The notes: generated by a model not told the origin, from the letters alone. DNA of 64,000 bases from Ophiura sarsii (GCA_035610835.1 CM069442.1:31077798-31141797); one strand, 5' to 3'. Shown: positions 34,711 to 47,255, counted from the stretch's first letter. Numbers and translations: made by a program.

Positions 34711-35060
34711 TTAACTAATATTTCAATAACTACTATATAACGTATACTTCGCACGCATGTGCTGGTTTTCATCACTCCATACACGGGATACATGTTCCCT
34801 ACATTAGAACGTAATACAGCTGTTACGTCCGGGGTTACGGCTAATACAGGTTGTCCATGTAGTGGATTAGCTGCCATCTTGTTAAGAACTGTGTAAACAA
34901 TTTTCGGGGAAAACCGTACCTGTTTCATGATACGTAGGGCAATTTGGTAACAACATGGTTCGTGAATGAATTGGACCACACGCGTCAATTCAATCAAATG
35001 TATAATAGCTAGTCAGGTACGATCCCATTTGTAGTCCGTTGTGCATGGCTACATTGATAT
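34711..35060. repeat. Lead segment of block B1
   Basis: Homologous to 47256-47480 and 48478-48645 ('atgttccctacattagaacgt', 'gtagtggattagctgcc', 'gaattggaccacacgcg'). The 129-codon frame on the minus strand (34997-34608) has no family resemblance and is not conserved in the other copies. Confidence 0.7.
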
Positions 35061-35262
35061 AATGTGATAGAATAAGCACCCATCTATGATATAATAAGCA
35101 CCAATTTATGATAGAATAAGTACCAAATTATGATAGAATAAGCACCAAAATATGATAGAATAAGCACCAATCTATGATATAATAAGTACCATTTTATGAT
35201 AGAATACGCACCAAAATATGATATAATAAGCACCAATTTGTGATAACATAAGTACCATTTTG
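35061..35262. repeat. 22-bp minisatellite, about nine units
   Basis: Unit ATGATAGAATAAGCACCAAT with small changes (TATAATAAGTACC, ACGCACC). Remnants of one or two units lie at 48645-48705 and 49822-49860 in blocks B2/B3. Confidence 0.85.
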
Positions 35263-36379
35263 TTGACTAAATGTACTAACGTCAGCAAGGAATACCGGTG
35301 TGAAAGGAGCCGTCCCCCAGGAGCCATGGTCCACCTGGAGCCATAGTCCGCCTCCATGGACATACTAAGACACCGGCCTAGGAAAATAATGTAGATGACC
35401 TTCAATAGGTAGTACAGGAGTGCCTGGTATTTTCAATTAGCCTGTACATAGTTCGGCGTAATTTTCTTTGTAAGAGGTATACCGATGTCTTATAGATCGA
35501 CCGGTTTAAATGTGAATGTCTAACGGCTAAAGAAATTATTAGTGTTATTGATAGCAAAATTCACCGCGGGACCAAATGTAGTCAATGTTGTACTTTTTTC
35601 ACTAGAAACAAATACTATATATATTTGAAGATTGCTACCAGAGGGCCTTGGTGATCTATTTTTTTGCTCATCAAATTGCTAATATCAATGTCAAGGAGGG
35701 ATAACGCCCTACGCAATGTTGTATTAACCTGATTTGATTTTGTGGGTATCGTGATATCGCTGTGATTAATGCATTTTTGTGTTTGTCGAGAATATCAAAG
35801 TATACTTTACATGTATATAGAATATATATGCTTGTGTACAAGGCCAGGATGCGTTCAATTGCCTATAGCATTACCCGGTAGTGCGCGTCTGAGTATATGT
35901 GATGTATCCGGATTTCATGTCTGTATACATTAGATATTAAAGCGCTTCAATTTGGTGTTTCGAGGTTTCTAGTTTCGAATGGATTTTTGAATTTTTTATT
36001 TGTTTCATTTTATGGAAGCTCGATCAACCTTGCAATAACTCATAAGCATGTAAACTATATGTCTACCTTTTTAGTCAGGGTGGAACAAAAACGTTAAGCC
36101 CATTTCTTACAGCCTTTTTCACTCTTTTACTAATAAACTTCACAATTTTCTTTGCATCTTATAAAATCAATCGTTATTGAGCATTACTGGGCAGAAAATC
36201 TTAAGACCTGGCTTATTTTGTACATGTGATTTGGTAGTTTAAAATATCATGTGGAAAATAGACAAGTTCACGGAAGCTTCGACAATCCTCATTTTGAGTC
36301 ATTTGGGTAATTCCAACCTTTACCAACTCTTGTTTTTTGTTTGCTGATTTCATTTTTTTTTAAAACCCAAAGAAACATT

Positions 36380-36686
36380 ACGCTACAAGGCCCGCTTAGC
36401 AGCGCTATAAATTGTTGCCCTAAAAACCGGCACTAAATTTAAATATTCGTCTTCCATCAAAGCTGGTTGCTATATGACATAATTCTCGTGTGCAACCAAC
36501 CGGTTGTATTGCAACGCCAATTAAGTAGTTTAAACGCATGAGCGTGGATGTAATTTGCAACATAATGGAAACTCACCCATGCAATTAGTAAGAAGTACCG
36601 CTCGAATTTAATACAACCAGGCAATCCTCTCGTAGTAATTGATAACAATAGGTTTACCAGACCGAATTAATAGCGCTCCTAAGCGG
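36380..36686. mobile_element. GCCCGCTTAG-ended MITE in block B1
   Basis: Ends GCCCGCTTAGCAGCGCTATA and ATAGCGCTCCTAAGCGGGC are inverted. B3 lacks it (its sequence goes straight from 'acccaaaagaaacaaac' to 'ttttgttaatg' near 50825-50855). Exact duplication unclear. Confidence 0.65.
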
Positions 36687-37519
36687 GCAATTTATGTCTT
36701 GCAAACAACTTCTGTTAATGTTTAAAAGCGTCCAGTCCAACAGACGAGATGAAAACGGTTCTGCAGACCATTCAGCTTTTGCACATCTTTAAAACTTCCA
36801 TATGTCATAAACGTGTGATAGCCGGACGACCACTTTCGGCGACAGATGGTCAGAACGCTGATTGGCAAAATATGACCGTATTCTCAACATGGATTCGATG
36901 GTAATTGGGTCATGCAAAAGGTAATATCTTCTTCAACAACATAACAAAAGGTGACATTTTCAAAAGATTTTATCATATGGTCACATTTCGTAGTAAATCT
37001 TCTTATTGTGCAATTTCCTCTTCAATCTGTTGCTCCTCGCTCGCACTTCCTGGTTTCGCACAAGTATCAAATTTGTAATCAAAATTTGTGTTTATATATA
37101 TGCATATTTGGCAGGCAGCGATAATACAAATAACTGAATAATACTACAGTATAGTCCGTCCAGAATTTGTACCATACCAAAATACACCTAACAAAAAGAG
37201 TTCCTGAACAAGTGCTTTCATGTAAGCTTACTTAACCATGTTAACATTAAACAAGTAAATTTCGTTCCTGCAATTGAAACAAAACGAGTGTATACTTTTA
37301 AAATGAGGGTGACTTTTAAGCAACCAGAGCAACGGACAAACAACGTTGCAGTAAAATATTATTTTCTGAGGGATATCATTCCCTAGTGTGTGCTCAGCAG
37401 AGACAATTTATGAGAAATGAGTCTCAGCTCACCATTCATTCATGCATGGCTGACCTGTTTCGAGCATGTAGTGTTCCATATAAACCAATTACATCTCATA
37501 GAAAACACACACAAAAGTA

Positions 37520-37581
37520 CGATAGGTGTAGTTACTAAATCCACCATCATATGATAGGTGTAGTTACTAAATCCACCATCA
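37520..37581. repeat. Tandem duplication of about 31 bp
   Basis: ATAGGTGTAGTTACTAAATC is repeated with its following 'caccatcat'. Present once in B3 near 51552. Confidence 0.75.
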
Positions 37582-37769
37582 TTTAGAAAATGTCCATATC
37601 CACTCAATTTTTATGAATGAGGTGTCATATTGTTGAGAGGAAATGTACTCATGTAGTGTATATCATAGATTTTTGATACGCGATTACTTATTTTAAATTA
37701 GCTATTCATGAAAGCACCGGACAAGGAACTTAGTTTGTGCTGGTGTAGAATAGATGTCTCCTGATTCGA

Positions 37770-37886
37770 TCATATAGTGGTGGTGGGGTGGGGGGGGGGG
37801 GGGGGGGGTGGGGGCAAGAAATAAAAGTGACCCGACAAGTCAGCTTTTGAGAGTTGCCGCCCGACGAGTAAGTGACCAGTGAGTGT

Positions 37887-37917
<31 letters not shown>

Positions 37918-38030
37918 GTGGGGGGGGGGGGGGGGCTCGATAATCGACAGAGCCAATCTCAACCGACATGATTCAAATATTGGGGTGGGGGCGACCGCTC
38001 TCCTCGACCCCCCTCGACTCAGTGGCGTAT
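37770..38030. mobile_element. Poly-G hAT-type MITE, eroded copy in B1
   Basis: Homologous to 51801-52020. It has G18 at 37791-37808, (GT)n, G18 at 37901-37918 and G16 at 37920-37935, and ends in CAGTGGCGTA. The proline-rich minus-strand ORF is a readout of the poly-G. Confidence 0.6.
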
Positions 38031-38699
38031 CTTAACAAGTCAAATGTCCTCAATTGAACGTGGATTGAGTGTGTCTGGTTATGTAATTATTAATTTCAGA
38101 TGGTGTAAGATAGAAGAGCGTGACCAACTCTACCAATTTTAGTCATGACCAAGAAACAAATAGACAGAGTTTATAAAGATTCTAGGCATTTATATGAATA
38201 AGATACAATAACACTGGAAATGTAAAGTTTATTATAACGTCTCTATAAATTGCAATTCGAATGTTGCACGGCAAAAATGTTAGGGCCGCTCTTCTCCTAC
38301 TAAATACTCAACATATTCTGGAGTGTTGGGTGTGCAGTATATACAACATCACCATACTAGACTTTACGAGACACTGAGAGAGGAGTCCTTAGCCTCCGAC
38401 AGGTGATACCAATTAGTCAGCTTTCAAACCGTTCTGACATGTAGCTCGAAAACTAGGGAGTCAAATGAAACTTGTTGTCTGAGTCGGTATTCTATTTCGT
38501 TAAATTTGAACCGTTGAAAGTTGAACCAGTTATATATACATACCGATTACCGACACCATAGTCCTTGCGATTTGTACTGCAATATACATGTACATAGAAT
38601 GCAATCAGACATAACAAAAAAGCACCGCATTTTCTAGCCATTTCTTTAGTATCAGTGAACATGACATTTTAACCAACCTATTTAAATGTTAGGAACCAC

Positions 38700-38815
38700 T
38701 GACTAACTAGTACGTATGAGTCATGTGACTTGTACGCAAGACTTATACGGAAATAATATAATTAATATTTTGCTTCACCATACGTACAATCAATCTAATA
38801 ATGCAAATACTATTA
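38700..38815. mobile_element. Truncated ACTAGTACGTATGA-family MITE in B1
   Basis: Left half only: CTAACTAGTACGTATGAGTC, then GACTTGTACGCAAGACTTAT. The complete copy is at 52725-52985 in B3. Confidence 0.6.
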
Positions 38816-39182
38816 TGGAAATCTATATTTATTTGAAATTCTATTTGGCTGCATGAGTGTTCAGCCGACTATTTTACTATTTTTAAACGACGTGACTGTT
38901 TGGAACTTGCAGCTAACGAGAAGTGCCGGAAGTGTCAAATATATATTAGAATTTTATCAATCACCCCCTCCCCAACTTTGATGATTGTCTCGGACCCCAC
39001 GTAAAGTAGTAGGTGATTTTTTCTGCTAAAATGAGCGCAATATGTTATTCAACGTTTACGTAGAGCTTCAGGCCTAGGCCTATCAATGTTATGCATTTGT
39101 CGCATACTTACATGGATTAGTATGAAAAACCATAATTCAGATCAATTTTATGATGAAAATATCTAGGCCTACCCTACTGTTA

Positions 39183-39236
39183 AAAGGTTGCTTAAAATTT
39201 TAAACAACTAAATGTTTAAAATGTAAGCAACCTTTA
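39183..39236. repeat. Short hairpin AAAGGTTGCTTAAAATTTTA
   Basis: AAAGGTTGCTTAAA pairs imperfectly with the segment ending GTAAGCAACCTTT. The word AAAGGTTGCTTAAA also opens the 42007-43275 element. It lies in a stretch (about 39165-39900) absent from B3. Confidence 0.6.
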
Positions 39237-41340
39237 TTGTTTAAAACTTTAAACAACAGATTATATAACTAGGCTGTGGACCGTTTGTACATTATTGGCG
39301 TACTTCTTCCCGATATCATTTCCGGCTAAGGCTGCCACAAATCAGCTTTAATAGCCTAGTGATGCAGCGGTAGCGGTAGGCTGCATACCAGTGGCGTTGT
39401 TATACAAACTACATCCGGAGAGGTGGGCGGGGCAAAACTGTCAGAGGGGCATTTTACACTGTCCCACCCCTCGGTAGGTGGGTCATTCTTCAGTAAATGT
39501 CACATTTCATATCCCGACACTTTGTTATCCTATATCTGGTAATTTCGTTACACTTGAATACTTCTTTTAGTATATTTCTGTTCATAACCATATTCCCCAT
39601 CATAATAAAATCATAAAAGGCCGAAGAATTATTTTTTTATATAACATTTGCCAAATGTTGATGCCGATACCCGATGGTTAAACATAAAATTTCCAATTGC
39701 CATATAAATTTGGTGAAGGGGATTTTTTTCATGAAAATACTCGTTAACGCTAGTTATTAACAATATAAACGTATTTCATCCAGCCAATTATGGAATTATA
39801 TGCCCATTGGAGCTTAATTTACCAGTTTTCGTCGGGAAATTTCTGTCCCGATGTTTTGCGTCATCTCCGTCACGGGCCTTATGCAGCACCATATCATTCG
39901 AATATTTACTGTTTTATACTATTTTGTCACTCATTTCAATCCAAGCCTTTTGTATGATGTATATAAAACGATTGATAAAGCACGCCCGTATAGAGAGCCT
40001 GCAAAGCAAAAGTCTAACTTGAACATACTGTTTAATTAATGTGAATCCACTGAAGTGATCTGTCGCGTTATGGAGATAAGTGTTAAACGTGACCTCCGTG
40101 CCATAAGAGAACGCTCGTCGGGGAAGACCGCCAGAGGGTAAGCATAGAGGGACAGCGGGATTAATGTTTACCGGGTCGAATGACACGTCCATAAACCGTT
40201 TTGCGTATGATCCTTATTCGTTAACCACTTCTATCAGAGCAAAATAAATTAATTTATCATCTTTGTTAATGTCTAAAAGTGCTATATAGAAAACTTTAAA
40301 TGCTTAGAATTGAATTTGGGTAAAATATTTTCAACAGGAAACTCGACGTACCAATGTGTGATTTGCAGGACCGTAACATCTTAAATTTAGCGTTGAAATC
40401 AAGCATTATGTGAGTTGTACTGCTTTCTTAACAGGAGAAACCTAGCTGCTCAAGGCACCTTAGTAACACCCAAACTGTTTTCATCTTGTGCATCCATTTT
40501 AATCATATTCACGGTTTCAGGGCAATTAAAGCGATTAGTTCTGCTGTAATAATCTCTCAAGCGGGCAATTAGGAGAATGATATCACGGAAGGCGATTGCG
40601 GCTTGTTCCTAAAGCCACCTGAAGCCATCCTTCTGGTTTCACCCTTAAAATTCAACTAAATGTAATCAATTTCATAGTACACCGAATGAGGGTTCTGATA
40701 AAGTTGAAGTGTATGAACTACATATGCAGCAAATATCGCTACAAATATATATTTGTCTTAGGTAATAAACACAGCAACAGGATTTGTTTTTCAATCAACT
40801 CCGAGACACTTGTCATTATAACAAATTGGATTCTCTTTTGCTAGCAGAGTTTTTCATTCTCTTCTTCTTTTTCTATGTATGAATTAGTTTTGCATTTCTG
40901 CCATTTTGAAATCCAAGCCGTAAATCAGGACACGTACGCCGTGACCTCTTACTTATTTATGATAAGCTTTTTACTGTCGACGATTGCATGTATCAAATGA
41001 CTGGGATAAGAAAGTATCAGTCGCACCTTGCTGACAGTTTAAATATTAACGACGACTTTACACTGCTTGCCCATATATTGCAATCTCAACGGTCTGCTTT
41101 CAACAAGGGACGCATTATTGTTGTCGAATCTTTGCAAATAGAAGCTTTGGTCCAAATTCAATGACGGATACCCAACTGTTAATGATATTAAGTAATAATT
41201 AGGACCAATCTTGTTTTGCCTCATCCCAGCATTATTGTGTTTAACACAATGAAATTGCTGTCGTGCATATGTATTGTTTTTAAATTTAACATAACGATTT
41301 CAATTTGAAAATTGCGTTAAAAGTGAGCAATTCAATAAAT

Positions 41341-42006
41341 AGATAACATTTCCCTTTGTCAGTGGAATTATAAGCAGTGCCATGTAGCGATAGGTCTCCG
41401 GTATAATGTATCTGATATGTGATTATGTAACCTATCACTGGAAGTGTGTATTACATTTTTCAGAGGTATTGAATATCTGGTAGCTTCACGGGTTAATCTT
41501 GTCAGAGGGTTCATTTTAATTATAATGACCCAGAAATCATGTTATAGAATATTGGACTTTGTTAAAAAGGATTCATACACTTTTAGTAGCGTCGAACCAA
41601 TCAGAAAGCAAGAAACTAAAATACGCGGAGTGCGTTGAAAGTGTCTAATGCACTCCGCATGCGCGCCGTTCAATGCGCGGACCACGCGATTTGCTTTTAT
41701 TCGTTGTTCAGGAATTGCGGGCTCGCCGATTTACACTGCGGGTGTTGTTAACATGTTTTTATTCGTTTATAAATAGATCAAGATTATGCTCAAATTGTGA
41801 ATTTTGATGTGTTTAGTGTCGTGTATGAATTAGGCCAATACATGCGTATGTTTTGTTTCTCGAAAAATTAGAAAAATCAATGTACTTGCGCAAATGTTGA
41901 TAGGCTTACAATAGCACTCCCCCTTCGGGGTCGTGCCATTATTCACTCATCAACATCAGCGCGCGTGCATTGATTTGTCTAATGATTTCTCTCGAAACAA
42001 CACATA
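41341..42006. other. Between B1 and the CACTGCAAAAAGG element, nothing recognised
   Basis: No gene or repeat identified. Around 41630-41720 the sequence is locally CG-richer. Confidence 0.35.
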
Positions 42007-43275
42007 CACTGCAAAAAGGTTGCTTAAATATTTACTCAACATTTTACACAACGTTGTTGAAGTATGCAACCGCTTAACAGTTGCGTAAAATGTACCCAAC
42101 ACCGTTAACATGTTTTCACCAACAGTTGAACAATTCCAGTTACTCAGCAGTTGCACAATTTTAATTACACAACAGTTGGGTATCATTAATTAACCATTTG
42201 TTGGGCATTTTGTGACTGTTGCTTAATTTATGAATTGTTTTCATTATATATTGAGCATTTTTGTATAGCAACTGTTGCTAAATTTATCAAATATAGCCAT
42301 ATGTTGGGTATTTTATTTGTGTCAAGTTTTTATTATATATTGAGCATTTTTGGTATAGCAACACGCAGTAGGCAAAATAATGTGAATTCTGGGCGATCCA
42401 GCAGAGCTACATACATCACTTCCTCCCGGTAGTGAACCGGTAACTTGTAATGGGAATTCTAGGCGATGCAGCAGAGCTACATACACTATTCCCGTTTGGT
42501 AGTGAATCTGTAATTTATTTTAACATGTTATTAAACTATAGGCTTATACATGATATCTGACATCTCTTATCAATGGTGTTTTTACTGTGAACGTTTGCCA
42601 AACGTAGTCTTGCTATCTGGGTATGATGGTATAAATAGTCCATATTATATAATACATAAACATATTTATGTGATTCTTTTGGTGCAAAATAGATCACATG
42701 ACATGAACTATTCAGTATATGTCCATGTCGTGTATTTTTTGGCTATAAAAATCGACTATTCAATATTCATCGCTAGTGACGTCGCTATACCACCGTTGAA
42801 ATGATATTCATAAACAAATATATGTCAAACAAGGATGGCAATTATAAACTATTTGTCAGTGTATTCCGTTTTGGATGGATGGCAAGACAGAATAAATCTA
42901 ATTGTGGTCCTGCGCTGCAAAAAGGTTGCTTAAATATTTACTCAACATTTTACACAACGTTGTTCAAGTATGCAACCGCTCAACTGTTAAATAAAATTTG
43001 CCCAACACATGTTTTCACCAACACTTGAACAATTCTAGTTACTCAAAAGTTAGGCAATTATATTCACTCAACAGTTGTTCAAGTATGCAACAGCTCACGA
43101 AATTGGCTTTTTGGACAACAGTTGCCTAAAATTCACATGTGCGTAACTTGCATCAACTGTTGCGTGATTGTCCTCAATGCTCATGCAACAGTTGCCAAAG
43201 TGGAATATTTTTACGCAACATATTTTAGCAACAGAAACAGTTTCCACCAACATTTTAAGGAACCTTTTTGCAGTG
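42007..43275. mobile_element. CACTGCAAAAAGGTTGC element (1.27 kb), TA duplication, CAACAGTTG arrays
   Basis: TA (42005-42006 and 43276-43277) flanks CACTGCAAAAAGGTT and AACCTTTTTGCAGTG. The outer parts carry many copies of CAACAGTTG/CAACTGTTG, a near-palindromic word. A second copy of the left end begins near 42914, so the element is composite. The centre includes a duplicated 'gcagagctacataca' segment (42402-42440 and 42468-42510). No transposase found. Same architecture as 17884-19546. Confidence 0.75.
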
Positions 43276-43581
43276 TACGCATTTATTGACCTATAAACAT
43301 TGTGTAAGGATCATACTTTGAAGCAAGTGCTATTTCGAAACTGGTTGTTTTTACGAAACTTAGCTATATTAAAACCAAGTATCCTGCAAGTCGAAACTTG
43401 AATGGTGATGAAAATATGTTAGTTGAAAAGAATCTTGTATTTTAATCTGCATATCAACGGATATTAAACTGAGTCCAATCCAATGAACATGATGAATCAA
43501 GTATGTGTGCTACGAAATTGAATTATGTTTAAACATGGCTTTACGTATATCCTGGTGCTTATCATGGATTACTAAGCCGTA

Positions 43582-43810
43582 TTGACACTTTCCACGCGTC
43601 AGTCGTCAGCAGACGACAGTTCCAAAATGTCACAAAAGGTTGAATTTCATCACCATATTTGGAATCACCATGAGAAATGCATTAACATGAGTACAAACAA
43701 GCCTTGTATTGGTTCAGTAATTCTTGAGATAGACTTTGAAAGTTGGAAAAGAATTCTGAAAAATCGTTCTTGTATTATGGTAAAACTAATAGCCGCGTGG
43801 AAAGTGTTAA
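43582..43810. mobile_element. TTAACACTTTCCACGCGG MITE, copy 4 (inverted)
   Basis: TTGACACTTTCCACGCGTCA to GCCGCGTGGAAAGTGTTAA, body reversed relative to copies 1-3. The 120-codon ORF 43582-43944 runs through this MITE and is not a gene. Confidence 0.7.
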
Positions 43811-44794
43811 ATTCCTTATTCACCCATACCATTGAAAAAACACCTCCTTTTAATACCTATGTTATCTGTATACGCATTGTACACGACGTACATGTAATCC
43901 ACCGGGACGTTAAAGTACCCAATAGCACGAGAAATTGTATATAATACCGACTTTGCGACTTGTGTAAGTGCGCCGTACAACTGTTAACTATAAAGGAATG
44001 AAACACTTGTTTAAATTTATCGCATCACTAACACCGCGCGTATTACAACCTGACAATTGAATTACTGCGTTTTTTAAGTTGAGCTGTCTTCCTATTGAAG
44101 AAAGGGTGTTTTACACTATCAAATCCGGGTATTCCCGTTTCAGTCTGGGCCTCTGATGCTGTCATTACAAAAATATTTGCAATAATACCTAAATTAAAAG
44201 GCATACTTTTTTAAAAATAATTTCTTGTTATATAGTTTTACAGCATATATTTCTTAATTTGAGCGTCATCATAACATCTCTAGACAACTGTGTTGCCATG
44301 ATGATGTTGCTGTAGACGGGATTTTCCAAAGCTGAATTAATTGAAAAATAATGAAAATAAGAAGAAAATCCGTGATTTCCTGAAAGTTTGACCTTTAATC
44401 ACCGGGTTATTTCTGGTCACTGTTCTACTGATGTTCAGAACAAGTCATAAAGTTGCATATGACCTACGAATGTACTACATTCCCGATGCAACATTGCAGT
44501 ATGTTTTCAAACAGTTGCGTGTATTACTTTCGAAATACGTAGCTAGCTTATTTCCCTAGCGGTTCAAGAAATACTGACTTGGCTGAGTTTTCAAGTCACG
44601 CTTGCCCGTTTCTGAGGTGAGATCGATCGAAAGCGAACATGAGCCAAGCGTCCCTAAACGGATTATTGAATAACACTACACGCACACTACACCAGGGATA
44701 AAGGGATAAGAAACTCCCAAGACAAAACCCCGATTCTCTTGACCTTAATAGTTTGTCGCAACTGGTATAGGTGGCGCGCTATCATTTCCAAATA
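43811..44794. other. Intergenic, nothing recognised
   Basis: AT-rich sequence with no convincing ORF or repeat beyond the flanking word TTGTCGCAACTG near 44755, which recurs in direct orientation at 45501. Confidence 0.4.
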
Positions 44795-45485
44795 ATTGGG
44801 GGCTAAGGGATTATTTGGTTCACATTCTTCTAAACGCACCAAATTGGACCCATATGTTGCTCATACCATACTCTTTTGATTTTTGATGGATGCCAAAATT
44901 GGAGCCTTCTGGGCGGGACTGCCATATTGACCAATTCCAATATGGCCGCCATACTGGGGATCAAAAATTCAAATTGCTTCAATTAAGCTGACAAGCATAC
45001 CAAATTGTTTGTCTGATGTGTTGTTACTGAGATATTGAACAAAACGTGAAAAGGTCGTTGACCTTTGCTTTTGGGGGTCAACATTTGAACATCCTCCGAT
45101 TTTGTCAAATTGTTCGTCAGATCACAATGGTTCAAGAAATGGTAATAGTTACCACCTGGAGTCGTTTTTGTGCCTTATACAGGGTCGAAGAGTCACAATC
45201 CCTATCATACGCCTATACGCCTAAAAGCAACCTTGCTCAATATCTCAGTAACCACACATCGGAAGTGGTCCTGGTGCTAAGACAAACAATTTTCAGCTAA
45301 ATTGAAGCAATTTGAATTTTTGATTCCCCAGTATGGCGGCCATATTGGAATTGGCCAATATAGCAGTCCCAGAAGGCTTCAATTTTGGCATCCATCAAAA
45401 ATCAAAAGAATATGGTATGAGCACATATGGGCCAAATTTGGTGCTTTTAGACGAATGTGAACTAATCCCTAACAGCCCCAACTAT
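44795..45485. mobile_element. Long foldback element (about 690 bp)
   Basis: Arms of about 265 bp are inverted copies: 'caccaaattggacccatatg' / 'catatgggccaaatttggtg', 'ttgatggatgccaaaattgg' / 'ccaattttggcatccatcaa', 'aatatggccgccatactggg' / 'cccagtatggcggccatatt'. The spacer of about 140 bp is unpaired. Outside it, TTGTCGCAACTG...GCGCTAT appears on both sides in direct orientation. ORFs are arm artefacts. Confidence 0.75.
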
Positions 45486-46136
45486 GATTGCTTAATCGCT
45501 TGTCGCAACTGTTATAGAGTGCGCTATGTTATATGCCAAATCTAAACAATGCACAGATTGTGAGATTCAATCGCCTGACTACACCTTCAATCGGTCAATA
45601 ATAACGACCCAATGGCCTCCCAAATCGCCGGGCTTATTTTCTGACGATGGATGGTCAAAACTGATGAGTAGCGTAGCCAGGTTTTTCATATGTCACCGAT
45701 ATGACAGTTGCACTAAAGAATCTCCTCAAAGAAGCTTGTCAAACAGTACATTGCGTTGGTGTTTCTCACGTAAAACACATGCAAATATTTGAAAGTCTGC
45801 TATTCAAAAACCTGTCAACTAACAATAAAAACTCCAACGAAACTGGAAGAAAGACACCCGGAATTGCAATAAACGCCCAAAGTAAACTTTCGATTTAACG
45901 TAGCTCTAACATTGAATAGAGCACACTTTCCGACATCAAATATCACCAATAAGATTTCATTGGCACTCGACAAAGCGTTCAAATTATGTGGTAGCCTATA
46001 AAAACTGAAAACGGCTGTTTTGATGAATCTAGGGCATTACATTATCAGATTCGAAAAAGCTCTGACCGAAAATAAACAAACAAAGACATATGTCGAATTT
46101 CCCAATCCCAATAAATACATGGTTGATAAGAAAACG
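45486..46136. other. Intergenic, nothing recognised
   Basis: ORF 45526-45792 and overlapping frames show no family features. Confidence 0.35.
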
Positions 46137-46569
46137 TTTAGCACTTTCCACGCGGCAGACTTCTGCAGACGACAGTTCAAACATTTCACAAAATGTTTCA
46201 AAAATGTCAACATTATTGAGTTTCATCACCATATGGAATCACCATGAAAAATGCATTAAAATAAGTACACACATGCCTAGTATTGGTTCAGTAATCATTA
46301 TCAACTCTAGGTGTCAAGTTCAAAAATTTACACCCAACACCACGCTTCAAAGGTCAAACTTCTACTTCTAATTTATAGCCCATATTTTGAATTAAAATGC
46401 TCATAACCATTTAATTAAACCACACAAACAATCCGTTCAAATGGAATTTTGAGCAAAACAGAATTTTACAAAAATGTGAAAGTCAAATACTAAAAAATAA
46501 GTGATACTATCGTCAAGGGAAAAATCGCCCCCCAAATTTAAGGTTTCCATATAGAAGACAAAACTGAAG

Positions 46570-46690
46570 AACCTTTTTTGGTTCTTTAAAGAACCTTTCA
46601 AGAGGGTTCTTCAATGAAATGGTTCTTGGGAAGAACCCATGAGGGTTCTATATGGAGGACAACGTGAGGAACCATTTATGGTTCTAAGTT
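46570..46690. repeat. GGTTCT/AGAACC palindrome cluster
   Basis: About ten GGTTCT or AGAACC words in 120 bp, including GGTTCTTTAAAGAACC. The first and last ('ccatatagaagacaaaactgaa', 'tctatatggaggacaacgtga') suggest an internal duplication. Confidence 0.7.
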
Positions 46691-46756
46691 TAACCCTTTC
46701 TGTTGTTGCTGAGAGTGTATCACACACACACCCCTGACTGCACACTGTGCAGTGCA

Positions 46757-46776
46757 GGGGGGGGGGGGGGGGGGGG
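46757..46776. repeat. G20 homopolymer
   Basis: Preceded by (CA)n and a CTGCACACTGTGCAGTGCAG palindrome. Confidence 0.9.
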
Positions 46777-46918
46777 TTGTAGTGAACGAATGAATTGATT
46801 TGGAAAATTAACTTTAGTACACACTAGAGTTGATATACTTTGAAATTCGGGAAGGTTTATGACAAATCTTGTTTGTATATGGTAAAACTAATACTAATAG
46901 CCGCGTGAAAAGTATTAA

Positions 46919-47255
46919 TATTGCTGGCTGGGGATTATTTTCTGAGTCATTTCATAGAGTACACGAGTCGACAGTCATCAGTATTTGTCAAGATTCGCAC
47001 ATCGCGGCCATGTTGGCATAACCATCGTCAAATAGCATTAGCTTTGTTATTTTTTAAAAATGCGGACAGTTTACAAAACGTGTCACAGTTTGCTTATTTT
47101 TTAGTCGATTACTTTCATTTTGGGGGAGGATAAACTAGATTAACAACGCTTTATACAGACAACAATAATTATATGGTTCAATGCACGCATCAAGGTCAAA
47201 TGGCCGCTTAAAATCGTGCACAATTATTTTTGATTCACCCTGTATTACGTGTATA
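46919..47255. other. Intergenic, mariner-type terminus remnant
   Basis: Contains 'tttttgattcaccctgta' at about 47226-47244, resembling a mariner end. Nothing coding. Confidence 0.35.

Larger units (their letters stand above)
35414..41340. repeat. Body of block B1
   Basis: Matches 47486-48270 and 49866-64000 with high similarity. Landmarks: 'cctggtattttcaattagcc', 'cagggtggaacaaaaacg', 'ggcgacagatggtcagaacg', 'tcattcatgcatggctgacc', 'ggcctatcaatgttatgcat', 'gctgacagtttaaatatt'. The first part (about 35560-36000 and 36830-36910) is also recognisably related to the A blocks. No coding region found. ORFs such as 41039-41224 are conserved at 63706-63891 only because the DNA is. Confidence 0.8.
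46137..46918. mobile_element. TTAACACTTTCCACGCGG MITE, copy 5, split by an insertion
   Basis: Left part 46137-46310 (TTTAGCACTTTCCACGCGG) and right part about 46845-46918 ('aatagccgcgtgaaaagtatt') match copy 4. The intervening 530 bp hold GGTTCT palindromes and a poly-G tract. Confidence 0.6.

Noticed and set aside
34608..34997. 129-codon minus-strand ORF
   Set aside because: Lies in the B lead repeat; the frame is not kept in the B2 and B3 copies.
35061..35262. CRISPR-like array
   Set aside because: Contiguous 22-bp tandem units without unique spacers, in a eukaryotic genome: a minisatellite.
37730..37969. Proline/threonine-rich protein
   Set aside because: Readout of poly-G and GT repeats on the opposite strand.
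43582..43944. 120-codon plus-strand ORF
   Set aside because: Begins at and runs through a TTAACACTTT MITE; no domain.
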